A stretch of DNA of 64,000 nucleotides. It comes from Tardiphaga sp. vice304. Its GTDB lineage: Bacteria; Pseudomonadota; Alphaproteobacteria; Rhizobiales; Xanthobacteraceae. Positions within the stretch are counted from its first letter, which is position 1; the number at the start of each line of letters is the position of its first letter. The position numbers and the translations under genes were made by a program. Of this stretch, positions 47,721 through 56,940 are shown piece by piece. The notes under the pieces were generated by a model that was given only the letters and a program-made list of their open reading frames with translations, had not been told where the DNA came from and did no database searches. Where the stretch lies: positions 5,692,001 through 5,756,000 of the forward strand of contig NZ_CP041402.1 in the NCBI RefSeq assembly GCF_007018905.1, written 5' to 3'.

Positions 47721-47971
47721 GGCCTGCCTGCTTTGACCGGTCCCGGCGCGTCGGCACTCCGGACGCCCTTCGCCTGAACTGTACGGGGTGATGTTTCAGG
47801 AAAAAACTACCTTTCAGTCGGTCCGGCCGGACGAATAGTTCACGCGACTTCGCTATTCACGGCTTGACGCAAGCCGCCGCCTGGCAAATTCTCGCGGTAT
47901 CCGGGGATAGCAACGCCTGCAAGCGCCCCGCTGCCGATGAACCTTTTGCAACGCCGCGAGACATACCCGTG

Positions 47972-50038
47972 GTGACGACCCAGGACAGTGGAGTTTCGCA
48001 GCAGCAAAAGGTGCTGGCGGCCAGGGGCCGTACCGGCTTGATCGGGTTTGTCCGCGCCATTCCGATCCGCTGGCGCATCCTGTCGATCGCCTCGCTGAAT
48101 TCCGCCGTGGTACTGGTGCTGGCCGGTCTGATCTGGAGCGGCTCGCAGGTCTTGTCCTCGGCCTGGGACGATGTCCGCCAAGTCCGGCAGTCCGACCAGA
48201 TCCTGGCGCTGCTGGAAAGCGAGACCAGCCGGCTGCAGAACCTGATCCATCGCTACATCAACCAGCCGAGCCCCGAGCTGTTCGCCGAAATCCTGCTGCT
48301 GCGCGAGGCGGTGCTGGGCACGCTAAGCAGCCGGGCCTCGACCGATCCGATGCTGTCGGGCTCGGTCGCCGAGCTGGAGCGCGTCACCGAGCGCTTCCTC
48401 TCCGGATTCGGCGAATTGCGCAGCCTGCAAACCACCATAGCCAAGACCTATGAGGCGCAGGTGCTGGGCCCCGCCAAGGACATGGCCGGGCTGTATTCGA
48501 TCATCGAGGGCGCCACCAACCAGCGCGACGCGCTGATCTGGCCACCGCTCGGAAAGTCTCGCGAGGCCTTCACGGCGATGCTGGTGGCCGCCAACGCCTA
48601 CTACCTGTCGCTGGCCTCGGCCTCCGCCGAGGAAGCCCGCCGCAACACCGAGACCATCGAGCGCACCATTCCGGTGATGACCGAAATGGCGGACAACGAC
48701 CTGCAACGCGAGGCCTTGCAGCGGCTGAAGGGTCGCGCGGTGGCGCTGCGCGAAGGGCTGGCGAAACTGTCAGAGCAGCTCACCGGCCGCACCGACCTGC
48801 TGCGCAATTCGATCGACGCCAGCCAGGCCGACACCATCGCCGCGATCGACGGCCTGTCGGTCCTGATGCGGCAGCGCGAGCAGAAAGCCCAGACCACCTT
48901 CGACCGCACGCTGGCGAACATCTCGCGCAACGTGCTGCTAATTGCGACCTTCTTCCTGTGCGTCATCATCATCGCCGGGATCGTCATCGCGCTCAGCATC
49001 CGGCTGCCGTTGCAGCAGATCATGGGCTCGATGCGGGCCATCACCACGGGCCACCTCGACCGTGAGGTACAGGGCACCGATGCCCGCGACGAGGTCGGCG
49101 CGATGGCCCGCGCCGTCGAGGTATTCCGCCAGAACGCCATCGCCCGGCGCGATGCCGAAGTGGAGTTGCGCGCATCCAAAGAGAAGGCCGAGAGCGCGCT
49201 GCTCGAACTATATGCCGCGCAACAGAATTTGATCGATGCCGAACGGCTGGCGGCACTCGGCGGGCTGGTCGCCGGCGTCGCCCACGAGGTCAACAATCCG
49301 ATCGGCATCAGCCTGACGGTTGCGTCCTCCTTTGCGCGGCGCAGCGAGATGTTCGAGGCCGAATTGCGTGGCGGCACACCGCTGCGCCGCTCGCAACTCG
49401 AGGAATTCGTCCGGACCTGCCAGGACGCCGCACAGCAGCTCGTCTCCAACCTGCAGCGCGCCGGCGAATTGATCCAATCCTTCAAGCAGGTTGCGGTGGA
49501 TCGCTCGCACGCCGAGCGACGCCAGTTCAACCTCTCCGAGGCCACCGACCAGATTATCGCCAGCCTGCGCCCGGTACTGAAAAAGTCGCTGATTACCCTC
49601 ACCGTCGACGTGCCGGACGGCCTCATCATCGACGGTTATCCCGGCTCCTACGGCCAGATCCTGACTAACCTGTTCCTGAACGCGGCCAATCACGCCTTTC
49701 CTGACGGCCGCCCCGGCGCGATCACCCTGACGGCGCGGCTACGCGGCACCGACGACATCGAGATCAGCTTTTCCGACAATGGCGTCGGCATGACGCCGGA
49801 CGTGCAGCGTCAGGCATTCGACCCGTTCTTTACGACGCGCCGCAACGAGGGCGGCACCGGCCTTGGACTGCACATCGTCTACAATCTGGTCACCCAGCAG
49901 CTCGGCGGCCGGATGATGCTCGATTCTAGGCTGGGACAAGGCACGACCTTTCGCATTATCATGCCGCGGGCCGCCACCGCCGCGGGAGCAATTGACGGGA
50001 CCACGCAATGGCCGAACAGGACGATGTCCTCTATCTGA
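47972..50038 (+). CDS. Membrane sensor histidine kinase
   Basis: About 688 residues. Two membrane helices (ILSIASLNSAVVLVLAGLIW and VLLIATFFLCVIIIAGIVIA) flank a ~270-residue helical periplasmic domain of the TorS type; then HAMP, coiled coil, phospho-acceptor His in ALGGLVAGVAHEVNNP, and ATPase boxes NLFLNAANHAF, DNGVGM, GGTGLGLHIV. The GTG at 47972 is a choice; the frame is open to 47864. Its end overlaps the next kinase gene by 31 bases. Periplasmic helical sensors of this type often dock a binding protein, and a UgpB-like one is encoded divergently. Confidence 0.88.
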   Translation: MTTQDSGVSQQQKVLAARGRTGLIGFVRAIPIRWRILSIASLNSAVVLVLAGLIWSGSQVLSSAWDDVRQVRQSDQILALLESETSRLQNLIHRYINQPSPELFAEILLLREAVLGTLSSRASTDPMLSGSVAELERVTERFLSGFGELRSLQTTIAKTYEAQVLGPAKDMAGLYSIIEGATNQRDALIWPPLGKSREAFTAMLVAANAYYLSLASASAEEARRNTETIERTIPVMTEMADNDLQREALQRLKGRAVALREGLAKLSEQLTGRTDLLRNSIDASQADTIAAIDGLSVLMRQREQKAQTTFDRTLANISRNVLLIATFFLCVIIIAGIVIALSIRLPLQQIMGSMRAITTGHLDREVQGTDARDEVGAMARAVEVFRQNAIARRDAEVELRASKEKAESALLELYAAQQNLIDAERLAALGGLVAGVAHEVNNPIGISLTVASSFARRSEMFEAELRGGTPLRRSQLEEFVRTCQDAAQQLVSNLQRAGELIQSFKQVAVDRSHAERRQFNLSEATDQIIASLRPVLKKSLITLTVDVPDGLIIDGYPGSYGQILTNLFLNAANHAFPDGRPGAITLTARLRGTDDIEISFSDNGVGMTPDVQRQAFDPFFTTRRNEGGTGLGLHIVYNLVTQQLGGRMMLDSRLGQGTTFRIIMPRAATAAGAIDGTTQWPNRTMSSI

Positions 50039-51756
50039 TCGAAGACGCCGGCGAGGTGCCGGAAGACACCAGTTTGCGCAAATGGAAGATCGCCGTGATC
50101 GATGACGATCAGGCGGTCCATGAGGGCACGCGCTTTGCACTCAGCGATTACACGCTGAACGGCCAGTCGCTGGAAATCCTATCGGCCTATTCGGCAGCCG
50201 AAGGCCAGATTTTGATGCGCGACAACCCGGACATTGCCGCCGTGCTGCTCGACGTCATTATGGAGACCGACGACGCGGGCCTCGAGCTCGTCGAATTCAT
50301 CCGCAACGAACTGCATAACGAGACCGTCCGCATCATCCTGCGTACCGGCCAGCCCGGCCAGGCGCCGGAGCGCCGCGTGATCGTCGACTACGACATCAAC
50401 GACTACAAGGCCAAGACCGAGCTTACCGCCGACAAGCTGTTCACCTCGCTGACCGCCGCATTGCGCAGCTACCAGCAGCTCGAACGCATGGTGCAGACGC
50501 GCCGCGGGCTGGAGATCATCATCGACGCCGCGTCCACGCTATATGATTTCCGCTCGATGCAGCGGCTCGCCGAGGGCGTACTGACGCAGATCGCGTCCTT
50601 GCTCAATGTCGATTGTGCCGGGATCCTGGTGCTGCGCGACGGCGGCGACATCGGCGACGATTTTGCCGTGCTGGCGGGATCGGGCTGCTACAGCCGCTTT
50701 ATCGGCTGCCCGACGCCGCAGTCGCTCGATCCCGATCTGCGGCTCATGGTCGAGGACGCCTTCCGCCGCCGCAAGCATGATTTCGCCGACCAGCGCACCG
50801 TGCTCTACATCCGCACCGGCTCCGGTCGCGAGGTCGTGGTGCTGCTGCAAGCCGAGCGGCAGTTGTCGGAAACCGACCGTGCGCTGGTGGAGATCTTCGG
50901 CAGCCGGCTGTCAATCGCCTTCGACAATGTGATCCTGTACCAGCAACTGCACGCCGCCAATACCCAGCTCGAGGACCGCGTGGCGCAGCGTACCCGCGCG
51001 CTGATGCAGGCCAACCGCCGGCTGTCGGCGCAATGGCTGCGCCTGCAGCGCGCCAATGGCTTCAAGAACGAGATCCTCGGCACCGTGGCGCACGACCTCA
51101 AGAATCCGCTCGGCGTCATTCTCGGGCGCACCGAAATGCTGACCGAGTTGATCGGAGCCGGCTCACCGAAGGAAAACGTAGCAGCCCAGATCGAGCACAT
51201 CCGCGACGCCACCAAGCGGCTGACCGCGATGGTCGATCATTTGATCAACGACGCGATGGCGGACGCCTTCGACATCACCATCCGCCGCGAGCCGGTGGAT
51301 ATCTCCGCGCTGGTCACCGACGTCGCCGAGGCCAACAAGCCTTCAGCGGTCAACAAGCAGCAGGCCATCACCGTCTCGGTGCCGGCGCACCGGGATCTTA
51401 CTTTGTGCGACGCCGACCGGATGCGCGAAGCAATCGACAATCTGGTCAGCAATGCGATCAAATACAGCCCGATCGGCGGCAGCATCGCGCTGGCGGTGAG
51501 TGGCGACAGCATCACGGTCAGCATCAGCGTGACCGACGAGGGCGCCGGCCTGCTGCCGGAAGACCTCGACCGGCTGTTCGGCCGCTTCCAGCGATTGTCC
51601 GCCAAGCCGACCGGCGGCGAAAGCTCGACCGGTCTCGGCCTCTCGATCGTCAAGCGCATCGTCGACATGCATGGCGGCGACGTCACCGCCGAAAGCCCCG
51701 GCCCCGGCCGCGGCGCGACCTTCACCATCTCTTTGCCCGCGACAACCGAAACCTGA
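50008..51756 (+). CDS. Response-regulator/histidine-kinase hybrid (REC-DUF3369-HisKA)
   Basis: A 582-residue cytoplasmic protein. Receiver domain first (IAVIDDDQAVHEG, phospho-Asp in AVLLDVIMETDD), then DUF3369 (RGLEIIIDAASTLYDFRSMQ), coiled coil, and a kinase core with His in ILGTVAHDLKNPLGV, N box DNLVSNAIKYSP and GLGLSIVKRIVDMHGG. It can receive phosphate from the upstream kinase and pass it on, making a relay with the downstream OmpR-type regulator. Confidence 0.9.
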   Translation: MAEQDDVLYLIEDAGEVPEDTSLRKWKIAVIDDDQAVHEGTRFALSDYTLNGQSLEILSAYSAAEGQILMRDNPDIAAVLLDVIMETDDAGLELVEFIRNELHNETVRIILRTGQPGQAPERRVIVDYDINDYKAKTELTADKLFTSLTAALRSYQQLERMVQTRRGLEIIIDAASTLYDFRSMQRLAEGVLTQIASLLNVDCAGILVLRDGGDIGDDFAVLAGSGCYSRFIGCPTPQSLDPDLRLMVEDAFRRRKHDFADQRTVLYIRTGSGREVVVLLQAERQLSETDRALVEIFGSRLSIAFDNVILYQQLHAANTQLEDRVAQRTRALMQANRRLSAQWLRLQRANGFKNEILGTVAHDLKNPLGVILGRTEMLTELIGAGSPKENVAAQIEHIRDATKRLTAMVDHLINDAMADAFDITIRREPVDISALVTDVAEANKPSAVNKQQAITVSVPAHRDLTLCDADRMREAIDNLVSNAIKYSPIGGSIALAVSGDSITVSISVTDEGAGLLPEDLDRLFGRFQRLSAKPTGGESSTGLGLSIVKRIVDMHGGDVTAESPGPGRGATFTISLPATTET

Positions 51757-51757
51757 C

Positions 51758-52486
51758 ATGAGCCACAGCCCACACATCATCATCGTTGACGACGAGGCAC
51801 CGGCCCGCGAGATGGTCGGCGATTACCTCAAGATGCACGGCTTTGCGGTCACTCTGTGCGACGGCGGCAAGAGTTTGCGCGCCGAAATCGCCAGCAAGGT
51901 GCCAGACCTCGTGGTGCTGGATCTCAACATGCCCGAGGAAGACGGGCTGTCGATCATCCGCGACCTCAAGGGCCGCATCAACGTGCCGGTGATCATGCTG
52001 ACTGCGACCGCGAGCCCGATCGACCGGGTGGTCGGCCTGGAGATCGGCGCCGACGACTACATCGCCAAGCCGTGCGAGTTGCGCGAACTGATGGCTCGGA
52101 TCCGCTCGGTGCTGCGGCGCAGCGGACCGAAAGCCGAAGCGGCGGCGCCGGCAAAATCCATCAGCGAACATCTGGTGCGGTTCGGCACCAAATGGCTCGA
52201 TCTCGAAGCCCAGGCGCTACGCGACGACGAGGGCAACGAACATCCGCTGACGGCATCGGAGTTCGGTCTGCTGAAAGTGTTCGCTGCCAACCCGAAGCGC
52301 GTGCTGTCACGCGAACGGCTGCTCGAACTGGCGAATGCGCGCGACGCCGAAGCCTTCGACCGTGCCGTCGACCTGCGCATCATGCGGATCCGCCGCAAGA
52401 TCGAACCGGACCCGGCGCACCCCGCCGTCATCCGCACCATCCGCGGCGGCGGCTACCTGTTTTCGCCGGTCGTGGAGAAGGCATAG
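51758..52486 (+). CDS. OmpR-family response regulator
   Basis: A 242-residue regulator: receiver domain with acidic pocket IIIVDDE, phospho-Asp in LVVLDLNMPEEDG, Lys in YIAKPCE; winged helix with LTASEFGLLKVFAANPKRVL and IRTIRGGGYLFSP. It starts one base after the hybrid kinase stop. Output of the three-gene relay; target genes unknown, with the divergent binding-protein gene a natural candidate. Confidence 0.93.
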   Translation: MSHSPHIIIVDDEAPAREMVGDYLKMHGFAVTLCDGGKSLRAEIASKVPDLVVLDLNMPEEDGLSIIRDLKGRINVPVIMLTATASPIDRVVGLEIGADDYIAKPCELRELMARIRSVLRRSGPKAEAAAPAKSISEHLVRFGTKWLDLEAQALRDDEGNEHPLTASEFGLLKVFAANPKRVLSRERLLELANARDAEAFDRAVDLRIMRIRRKIEPDPAHPAVIRTIRGGGYLFSPVVEKA

Positions 52487-52736
52487 CGGCATTAAACCCG
52501 TGCCAGGCCGTTTGGTTCCTAGCCCGCGGCAACACCCCATAGCCGCTGCCTATGGCCACCCATCTTGTTAAAATTACTGCATTTTTTATCTCCAATATGT
52601 CGTCGCGGGGTACCGCACGACACATTTGCGCGTGGCATGAAACCATTTTCCGCTTGTCTCGACGACGTGCGGAAACCGGCAAACCTTAACACTCCTCCCA
52701 ACGAAGCCGCCCCGGCGGTATCAACGGGAGCCGATC

Positions 52737-53348
52737 ATGCAGAACGTCATCGCCCTCAACGCCGCAGGCCAGCAGGGTATCCTTGCCGCCCGCGACACCT
52801 CGGATGAGATGTTGCTGGAGAAGATTGCGACCGGCGACCGCACCGCCATGCACACGCTCTATGCCCGGCACAATGTCCGTGTCTATCGCTTCGTGCTGCG
52901 CATGCTGCGCGACAGCACCGCGACCGAGGATCTGGTCAGTCAGGTGTTCCTCGACGTCTGGCGCAGCGCCAGCCAGTTCGAGGGCCGCTCGCAGGTCTCC
53001 ACCTGGCTGCTGTCGATCGCCCGCTTCAAGGCTTTGACCGCACTGCGCCAGCGCAAGCACGAGGACATCGACCAGGACGACGTGATGCAGATCGCCGACC
53101 AGGCCGATACGCCGGAGGCGTCGCTCGATCGCAGCCGCACCAGCGCCATCCTGCGCGCCTGCGTCGCCAGACTGTCGCCGGCACATCGCGAGATCGTCAG
53201 CCTGGTCTACTACCATGAGAAATCGGTCGAGGAGGTCGCCCAACTGATCGGGATCCCCGCCGCCACCGTCAAGACCCGGATGTTCTATGCCCGCAAGCAA
53301 CTCGCGGAGTTTCTGAAAAGCGCCGGGATCGACAGCCTCGCGGCCTGA
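52737..53348 (+). CDS. ECF-type sigma-70 factor
   Basis: A 203-residue sigma factor with regions 2 (LYARHNVRVYRFVLRMLRDS, LVSQVFLDVWRSASQFEGRS, WLLSIARFKALTALR) and 4 (LSPAHREIVSLVYYHEKSVE, IGIPAATVKTRMFYARKQL). ATG with GGGAG eight bases upstream. No anti-sigma gene adjoins, so control is not visible here. A strong terminator follows. Confidence 0.92.
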   Translation: MQNVIALNAAGQQGILAARDTSDEMLLEKIATGDRTAMHTLYARHNVRVYRFVLRMLRDSTATEDLVSQVFLDVWRSASQFEGRSQVSTWLLSIARFKALTALRQRKHEDIDQDDVMQIADQADTPEASLDRSRTSAILRACVARLSPAHREIVSLVYYHEKSVEEVAQLIGIPAATVKTRMFYARKQLAEFLKSAGIDSLAA

Positions 53349-53389
53349 GCGATCCCTGATTTGAAGTTTCGTCGTTAACCTCCAACCTC

Positions 53390-53427
53390 GACTCGGACGG
53401 GATGCCTCCCTTCCGGGTCTTTTTTTG
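53390..53427 (+). terminator. Intrinsic terminator after the sigma factor gene
   Basis: GACTCGGACGGGA pairs with TCCCTTCCGGGTC (11 of 13) around TGCC, followed by eight T. Confidence 0.85.
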
Positions 53428-53474
53428 GCTGCTAGCCATAGCCACGGACTTCGCAGCGATGCACAGTCTTTCAA

Positions 53475-53564
53475 CCGTCATTGCGAGGAGCCCTTGCGAC
53501 GAAGCAATCCAGTCTCCTCTGGTGGCTCTGGATTGCTGCGTCGCTTCGCTCCTCGCAATGACGG
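53475..53564. repeat. Intergenic palindromic repeat
   Basis: ccgtcattgcgaggag at the left is complementary to ctcctcgcaatgacgg at the right; inner parts gaagcaatccag and ctggattgctgc also pair, giving a long imperfect hairpin. A well-known dispersed repeat type in Bradyrhizobiaceae. Confidence 0.85.
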
Positions 53565-53688
53565 CGGAGGCGACAGCATTTCGGCATCAATACGTCGTCC
53601 CCTAGACAATCTGTCCACCTCAGCCTGTGTAGGATCGCGACGCTTCCCGTGGTATCGCTCCGCCTGCCATGACAGAACGGGTGACGCG

Positions 53689-55092
53689 ATGTTCGAAGGC
53701 TGGGACGCGATCATGCTGGCGCGGGCGCAATTTGCGTTCACGATGTCTTTTCACATCATCTTCCCGGCGTTCTCGATCGGGCTTGCCAGCTATCTCGCGG
53801 TGCTGGAGGCTTTGTGGCTTTGGACCGGCCGCGAAGTTTTCATCAACCTGTTCAACTACTGGCTCAAGATCTTCGCCGTCGCTTTCGGCATGGGCGTGGT
53901 GTCGGGCATCGTGATGTCCTACCAGTTCGGCACCAACTGGTCGGTCTTCTCGGACAAGACCGGGCCGGTGATCGGCCCGTTGATGGCCTATGAGGTGCTG
54001 ACCGCGTTCTTTCTCGAGGCCGGGTTCCTCGGCGTGATGCTGTTCGGGCTTGAGCGTGTCGGTCACAAATTGCATTTCCTGGCGACCTTGATGGTGGCGA
54101 TCGGCACGCTGATTTCAGCCTTCTGGATCCTGTCGGCGAATTCATGGATGCAGACGCCGGCCGGCTACGCGATCAACGACGTCGGGCAATTCATCGCCAC
54201 CGACTGGTGGAAGGTGATTTTCAATCCGTCGTTCCCCTATCGCCTCGTCCACATGGTGCTGGCGGCCTATCTCACCACGGCGCTGGTGGTCGGCGCGGTC
54301 GGCGCGTTTCACCTGATACGCGACCACCGTCGCGCCGGCCCCCGCACGATGTTCTCGATGGCGATGTGGATGGCCACTTTGATCGCACCGCTGCAGATCT
54401 TCGCCGGCGACCTGCACGGCATCAACACGCTGGAGCACCAGCCGGCCAAGGTGATGGCCATGGAGGGCCACTATCAGAGTCACCCGGACGGCGCGCCCTT
54501 GATTCTGTTCGGCCTGCCGAACCAGAAGGAGGCGCGGGTCGACTATGCGCTGCAGGTTCCGAAACTGTCGTCGCTTATCCTCAAACATGATCTCAACGCG
54601 CCACTCGCCGGGCTCGACACCGTGCCGCGGGAAGACTGGCCGCCGGTGCCGGTCACCTTCTGGTCGTTCCGCGTGATGGTAGGAATAGGTTTCCTGATGC
54701 TCGCACTCGGCCTCGTGAGCCTGATGATGCGCTGGCGCGGGAAGCTGTATCAGTCGCGTTTCCTGCAATTCTTCGCCATGGCGATGGGACCGGCCGGATT
54801 CGTTGCGGTGCTGGCGGGCTGGATCACGACCGAGACCGGGCGACAGCCGTTCACCGTGTTCGGCCTGCTGAGGACGGTCGATTCCGCGTCGCCACTGGCT
54901 GCCCCCGCGGTCGGATCGTCGCTGATAGCCTTCATCATCGTCTACTTCATCGTCTTCGCGGCCGGCACCATCTACATTTTCCGGCTGATGGCCGAGCCGC
55001 CGCGTCACGGCGAACACGGCCCGCGGGGCGACGCGCCGGTGCGGGCCGCCGGCATAACGCCCGCGCAACAGGTCAGCGAAGGACAAACATGA
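53689..55092 (+). CDS. cydA: Cytochrome bd-type quinol oxidase subunit I
   Basis: A 467-residue membrane protein with RAQFAFTMSFHIIFPAFSIG (haem-ligand His), GVVSGIVMSYQFGTNW, ILSANSWMQTPAGY and ITTETGRQPF. The length and short quinol loop fit the cyanide-insensitive (CIO) branch rather than E. coli CydA. The ATG at 53689 is chosen because the family begins just there; the longer open frame runs back through the palindromic repeat. Operon with subunit II and a DUF2474 protein. Confidence 0.93.
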   Translation: MFEGWDAIMLARAQFAFTMSFHIIFPAFSIGLASYLAVLEALWLWTGREVFINLFNYWLKIFAVAFGMGVVSGIVMSYQFGTNWSVFSDKTGPVIGPLMAYEVLTAFFLEAGFLGVMLFGLERVGHKLHFLATLMVAIGTLISAFWILSANSWMQTPAGYAINDVGQFIATDWWKVIFNPSFPYRLVHMVLAAYLTTALVVGAVGAFHLIRDHRRAGPRTMFSMAMWMATLIAPLQIFAGDLHGINTLEHQPAKVMAMEGHYQSHPDGAPLILFGLPNQKEARVDYALQVPKLSSLILKHDLNAPLAGLDTVPREDWPPVPVTFWSFRVMVGIGFLMLALGLVSLMMRWRGKLYQSRFLQFFAMAMGPAGFVAVLAGWITTETGRQPFTVFGLLRTVDSASPLAAPAVGSSLIAFIIVYFIVFAAGTIYIFRLMAEPPRHGEHGPRGDAPVRAAGITPAQQVSEGQT

Positions 55093-56102
55093 TGACCGGC
55101 ATGATCGATATCGCCACGGTCTGGGCCTTCATCATCGCCTTTGCGGTCTTCGTCTATGTCGTGATGGACGGCTTCGACCTCGGGCTCGGCATGCTGTTTC
55201 CGCTCTTCCCGAAAAAGGAAGACCGCGACGTGATGATGAATACGGTCGCCCCGGTGTGGGACGGCAACGAGACCTGGCTGGTGCTCGGCGGCGGCGGGCT
55301 GATGGCGGCATTTCCGCTGGCCTATGCCGTCCTGATGCCGGCGCTGTATGCGCCGATCATCGTCATGCTGCTCGGGCTGGTGTTTCGCGGCGTCGCCTTC
55401 GAATTCCGCTGGCGCACCCGAAGCCAGCGCAATTTGTGGGACATCGCCTTTGCCGGCGGCTCGGCGCTGGCGACGTTGGCGCAGGGCGTGGCGCTTGGTG
55501 CCATCCTGCAGGGCGTCGTCGTCAGCGGCCGACACTATGGCGGCGGCTGGTGGGACTGGCTGACGCCGTTCAGCGTGCTGACGGGTTTCGCGCTGGTTGT
55601 CGGCTACAGCCTGCTCGGCGCCACCTGGCTAGTGCTGAAGACCGAAGGCGAGTTGCGCGACCGCGCCTATCGGCTGTGCTGGTGGCTGCTGTTCGCGATG
55701 CTGGGCGCGATCGGCGCGGTGAGTATCGCCACGCCGTTTCTCAACGCCGAATATGCCGCGCGCTGGTTCGCCTGGCCGAATATCCTGGCCACCGCGCCGG
55801 TACCAGTCGCGGTTGCCGCGGTGACGCTGCTGCTGCTGCGCGCGCTCGCTGCCAAGCGGGACTACCAGCCGTTCTTTCTGTCGCTCGCGCTGTTCGCGCT
55901 GTCCTATGCCGGGCTGGGGATCAGCATGTGGCCCTATATCGTGCCGCACTCGATCACGATCTGGCAGGCGGCCGCGCCCGACAACAGCCTGATATTCATG
56001 AGCTTCGGCGTCGCCGTGCTGGTGCCGCTGATCCTCGGCTATACCGCCTGGGCCTATTACGTGTTTCGCGGCAAGGTGAAGGCCGGCGCGGGGTATCACT
56101 GA
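55089..56102 (+). CDS. cydB: Cytochrome bd-type quinol oxidase subunit II
   Basis: A 337-residue membrane protein: FVYVVMDGFDLGLGMLFPLF, APVWDGNETWLVLGGGGLMA and LGISMWPYIVPHSITIWQA are the conserved blocks of subunit II. It overlaps the cydA stop by four bases. It completes the two-haem-subunit oxidase that reduces oxygen with electrons from quinol. Confidence 0.95.
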   Translation: MMTGMIDIATVWAFIIAFAVFVYVVMDGFDLGLGMLFPLFPKKEDRDVMMNTVAPVWDGNETWLVLGGGGLMAAFPLAYAVLMPALYAPIIVMLLGLVFRGVAFEFRWRTRSQRNLWDIAFAGGSALATLAQGVALGAILQGVVVSGRHYGGGWWDWLTPFSVLTGFALVVGYSLLGATWLVLKTEGELRDRAYRLCWWLLFAMLGAIGAVSIATPFLNAEYAARWFAWPNILATAPVPVAVAAVTLLLLRALAAKRDYQPFFLSLALFALSYAGLGISMWPYIVPHSITIWQAAAPDNSLIFMSFGVAVLVPLILGYTAWAYYVFRGKVKAGAGYH

Positions 56103-56221
56103 TGTCGACGGCGCCGCAGCGCCCGCTGGCGCAACGCCTGCTGTGGTTCGTGGTGCTATGGGCCGGCGGCGTTGGGACGGTGGCGATCGTGGGTTACGGC
56201 ATCCGGCTATGGATCAAGTAG
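56102..56221 (+). CDS. DUF2474 small subunit of the oxidase
   Basis: A 39-residue single-span protein (LLWFVVLWAGGVGTVAIVG), ending RLWIK. Short DUF2474 proteins follow CIO-type cydAB genes and take the place of CydX. The start overlaps the cydB stop by one base (TGATG), so it is coupled. Confidence 0.85.
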   Translation: MSTAPQRPLAQRLLWFVVLWAGGVGTVAIVGYGIRLWIK

Positions 56222-56316
56222 CGGCTGGCGCGGCCGTTGCCACAAGCGGCACGCTCTGGTTCCATTGCTGTGACCGTGGTAAGTAGCCTCATATTGCCGC
56301 CCGGAGATCTGCGAAA

Positions 56317-56898
56317 ATGTCTTTGTCACGCGCGCTTTCACTCGTCGTTGCCGGCATGATCCTCTCCGGCTCCGCTTTTGCGCAGCAGCCCGACCGCGGC
56401 GACGAACCGGGGCTCATCCCCGATGAATCCGTGCAGCTCGATCCGGAATTCCAGAAGCAGATGGTGCTGTACCGCACCACCGAGCCGCCCGGCACCATCA
56501 TCATCTCGACGGCGGAGCGGCATCTATATGTCGTGCAGGGCAATGGCCGCGCGCTGCGCTATGGCATCGGGGTCGGCCGCGACGGCTTTACCTGGCAGGG
56601 CCTGCTGAAGATCTCGCGAAAGGCCGAATGGCCGGACTGGACCCCGCCGCCGGAGATGATTGCGCGACAACCCTATCTGCCGCGTTTCATGGCCGGCGGG
56701 CCGGGCAATCCGATGGGCGCCCGCGCGCTCTATCTCGGCGCCACCGTCTACCGCATCCACGGCACCAACCAGCCCGATACGATCGGCACCGCGATTTCCT
56801 CCGGCTGCTTCCGGCTGGTCAATGCCGACGTCGCCGACCTCTACGATCGCGTGCCGGTGGGCACCAAGGTGATCGTGCGGCAAAGGCCCGAGCTGTAG
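56317..56898 (+). CDS. L,D-transpeptidase (YkuD family)
   Basis: A 193-residue exported protein. Signal peptide (cleavage near AFA-QQ), then the YkuD domain: IIISTAERHLYVV, GIGVGRDGFTWQG and the catalytic block HGTN...SSGCFRL with Cys nucleophile. It makes 3-3 cross-links in peptidoglycan or attaches proteins to it. Single-gene unit to judge by spacing. Confidence 0.92.
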   Translation: MSLSRALSLVVAGMILSGSAFAQQPDRGDEPGLIPDESVQLDPEFQKQMVLYRTTEPPGTIIISTAERHLYVVQGNGRALRYGIGVGRDGFTWQGLLKISRKAEWPDWTPPPEMIARQPYLPRFMAGGPGNPMGARALYLGATVYRIHGTNQPDTIGTAISSGCFRLVNADVADLYDRVPVGTKVIVRQRPEL

Positions 56899-56940
56899 GC
56901 ACATCGCCCGACATTCCCCCGATATCGGTGAGCACCCTTG

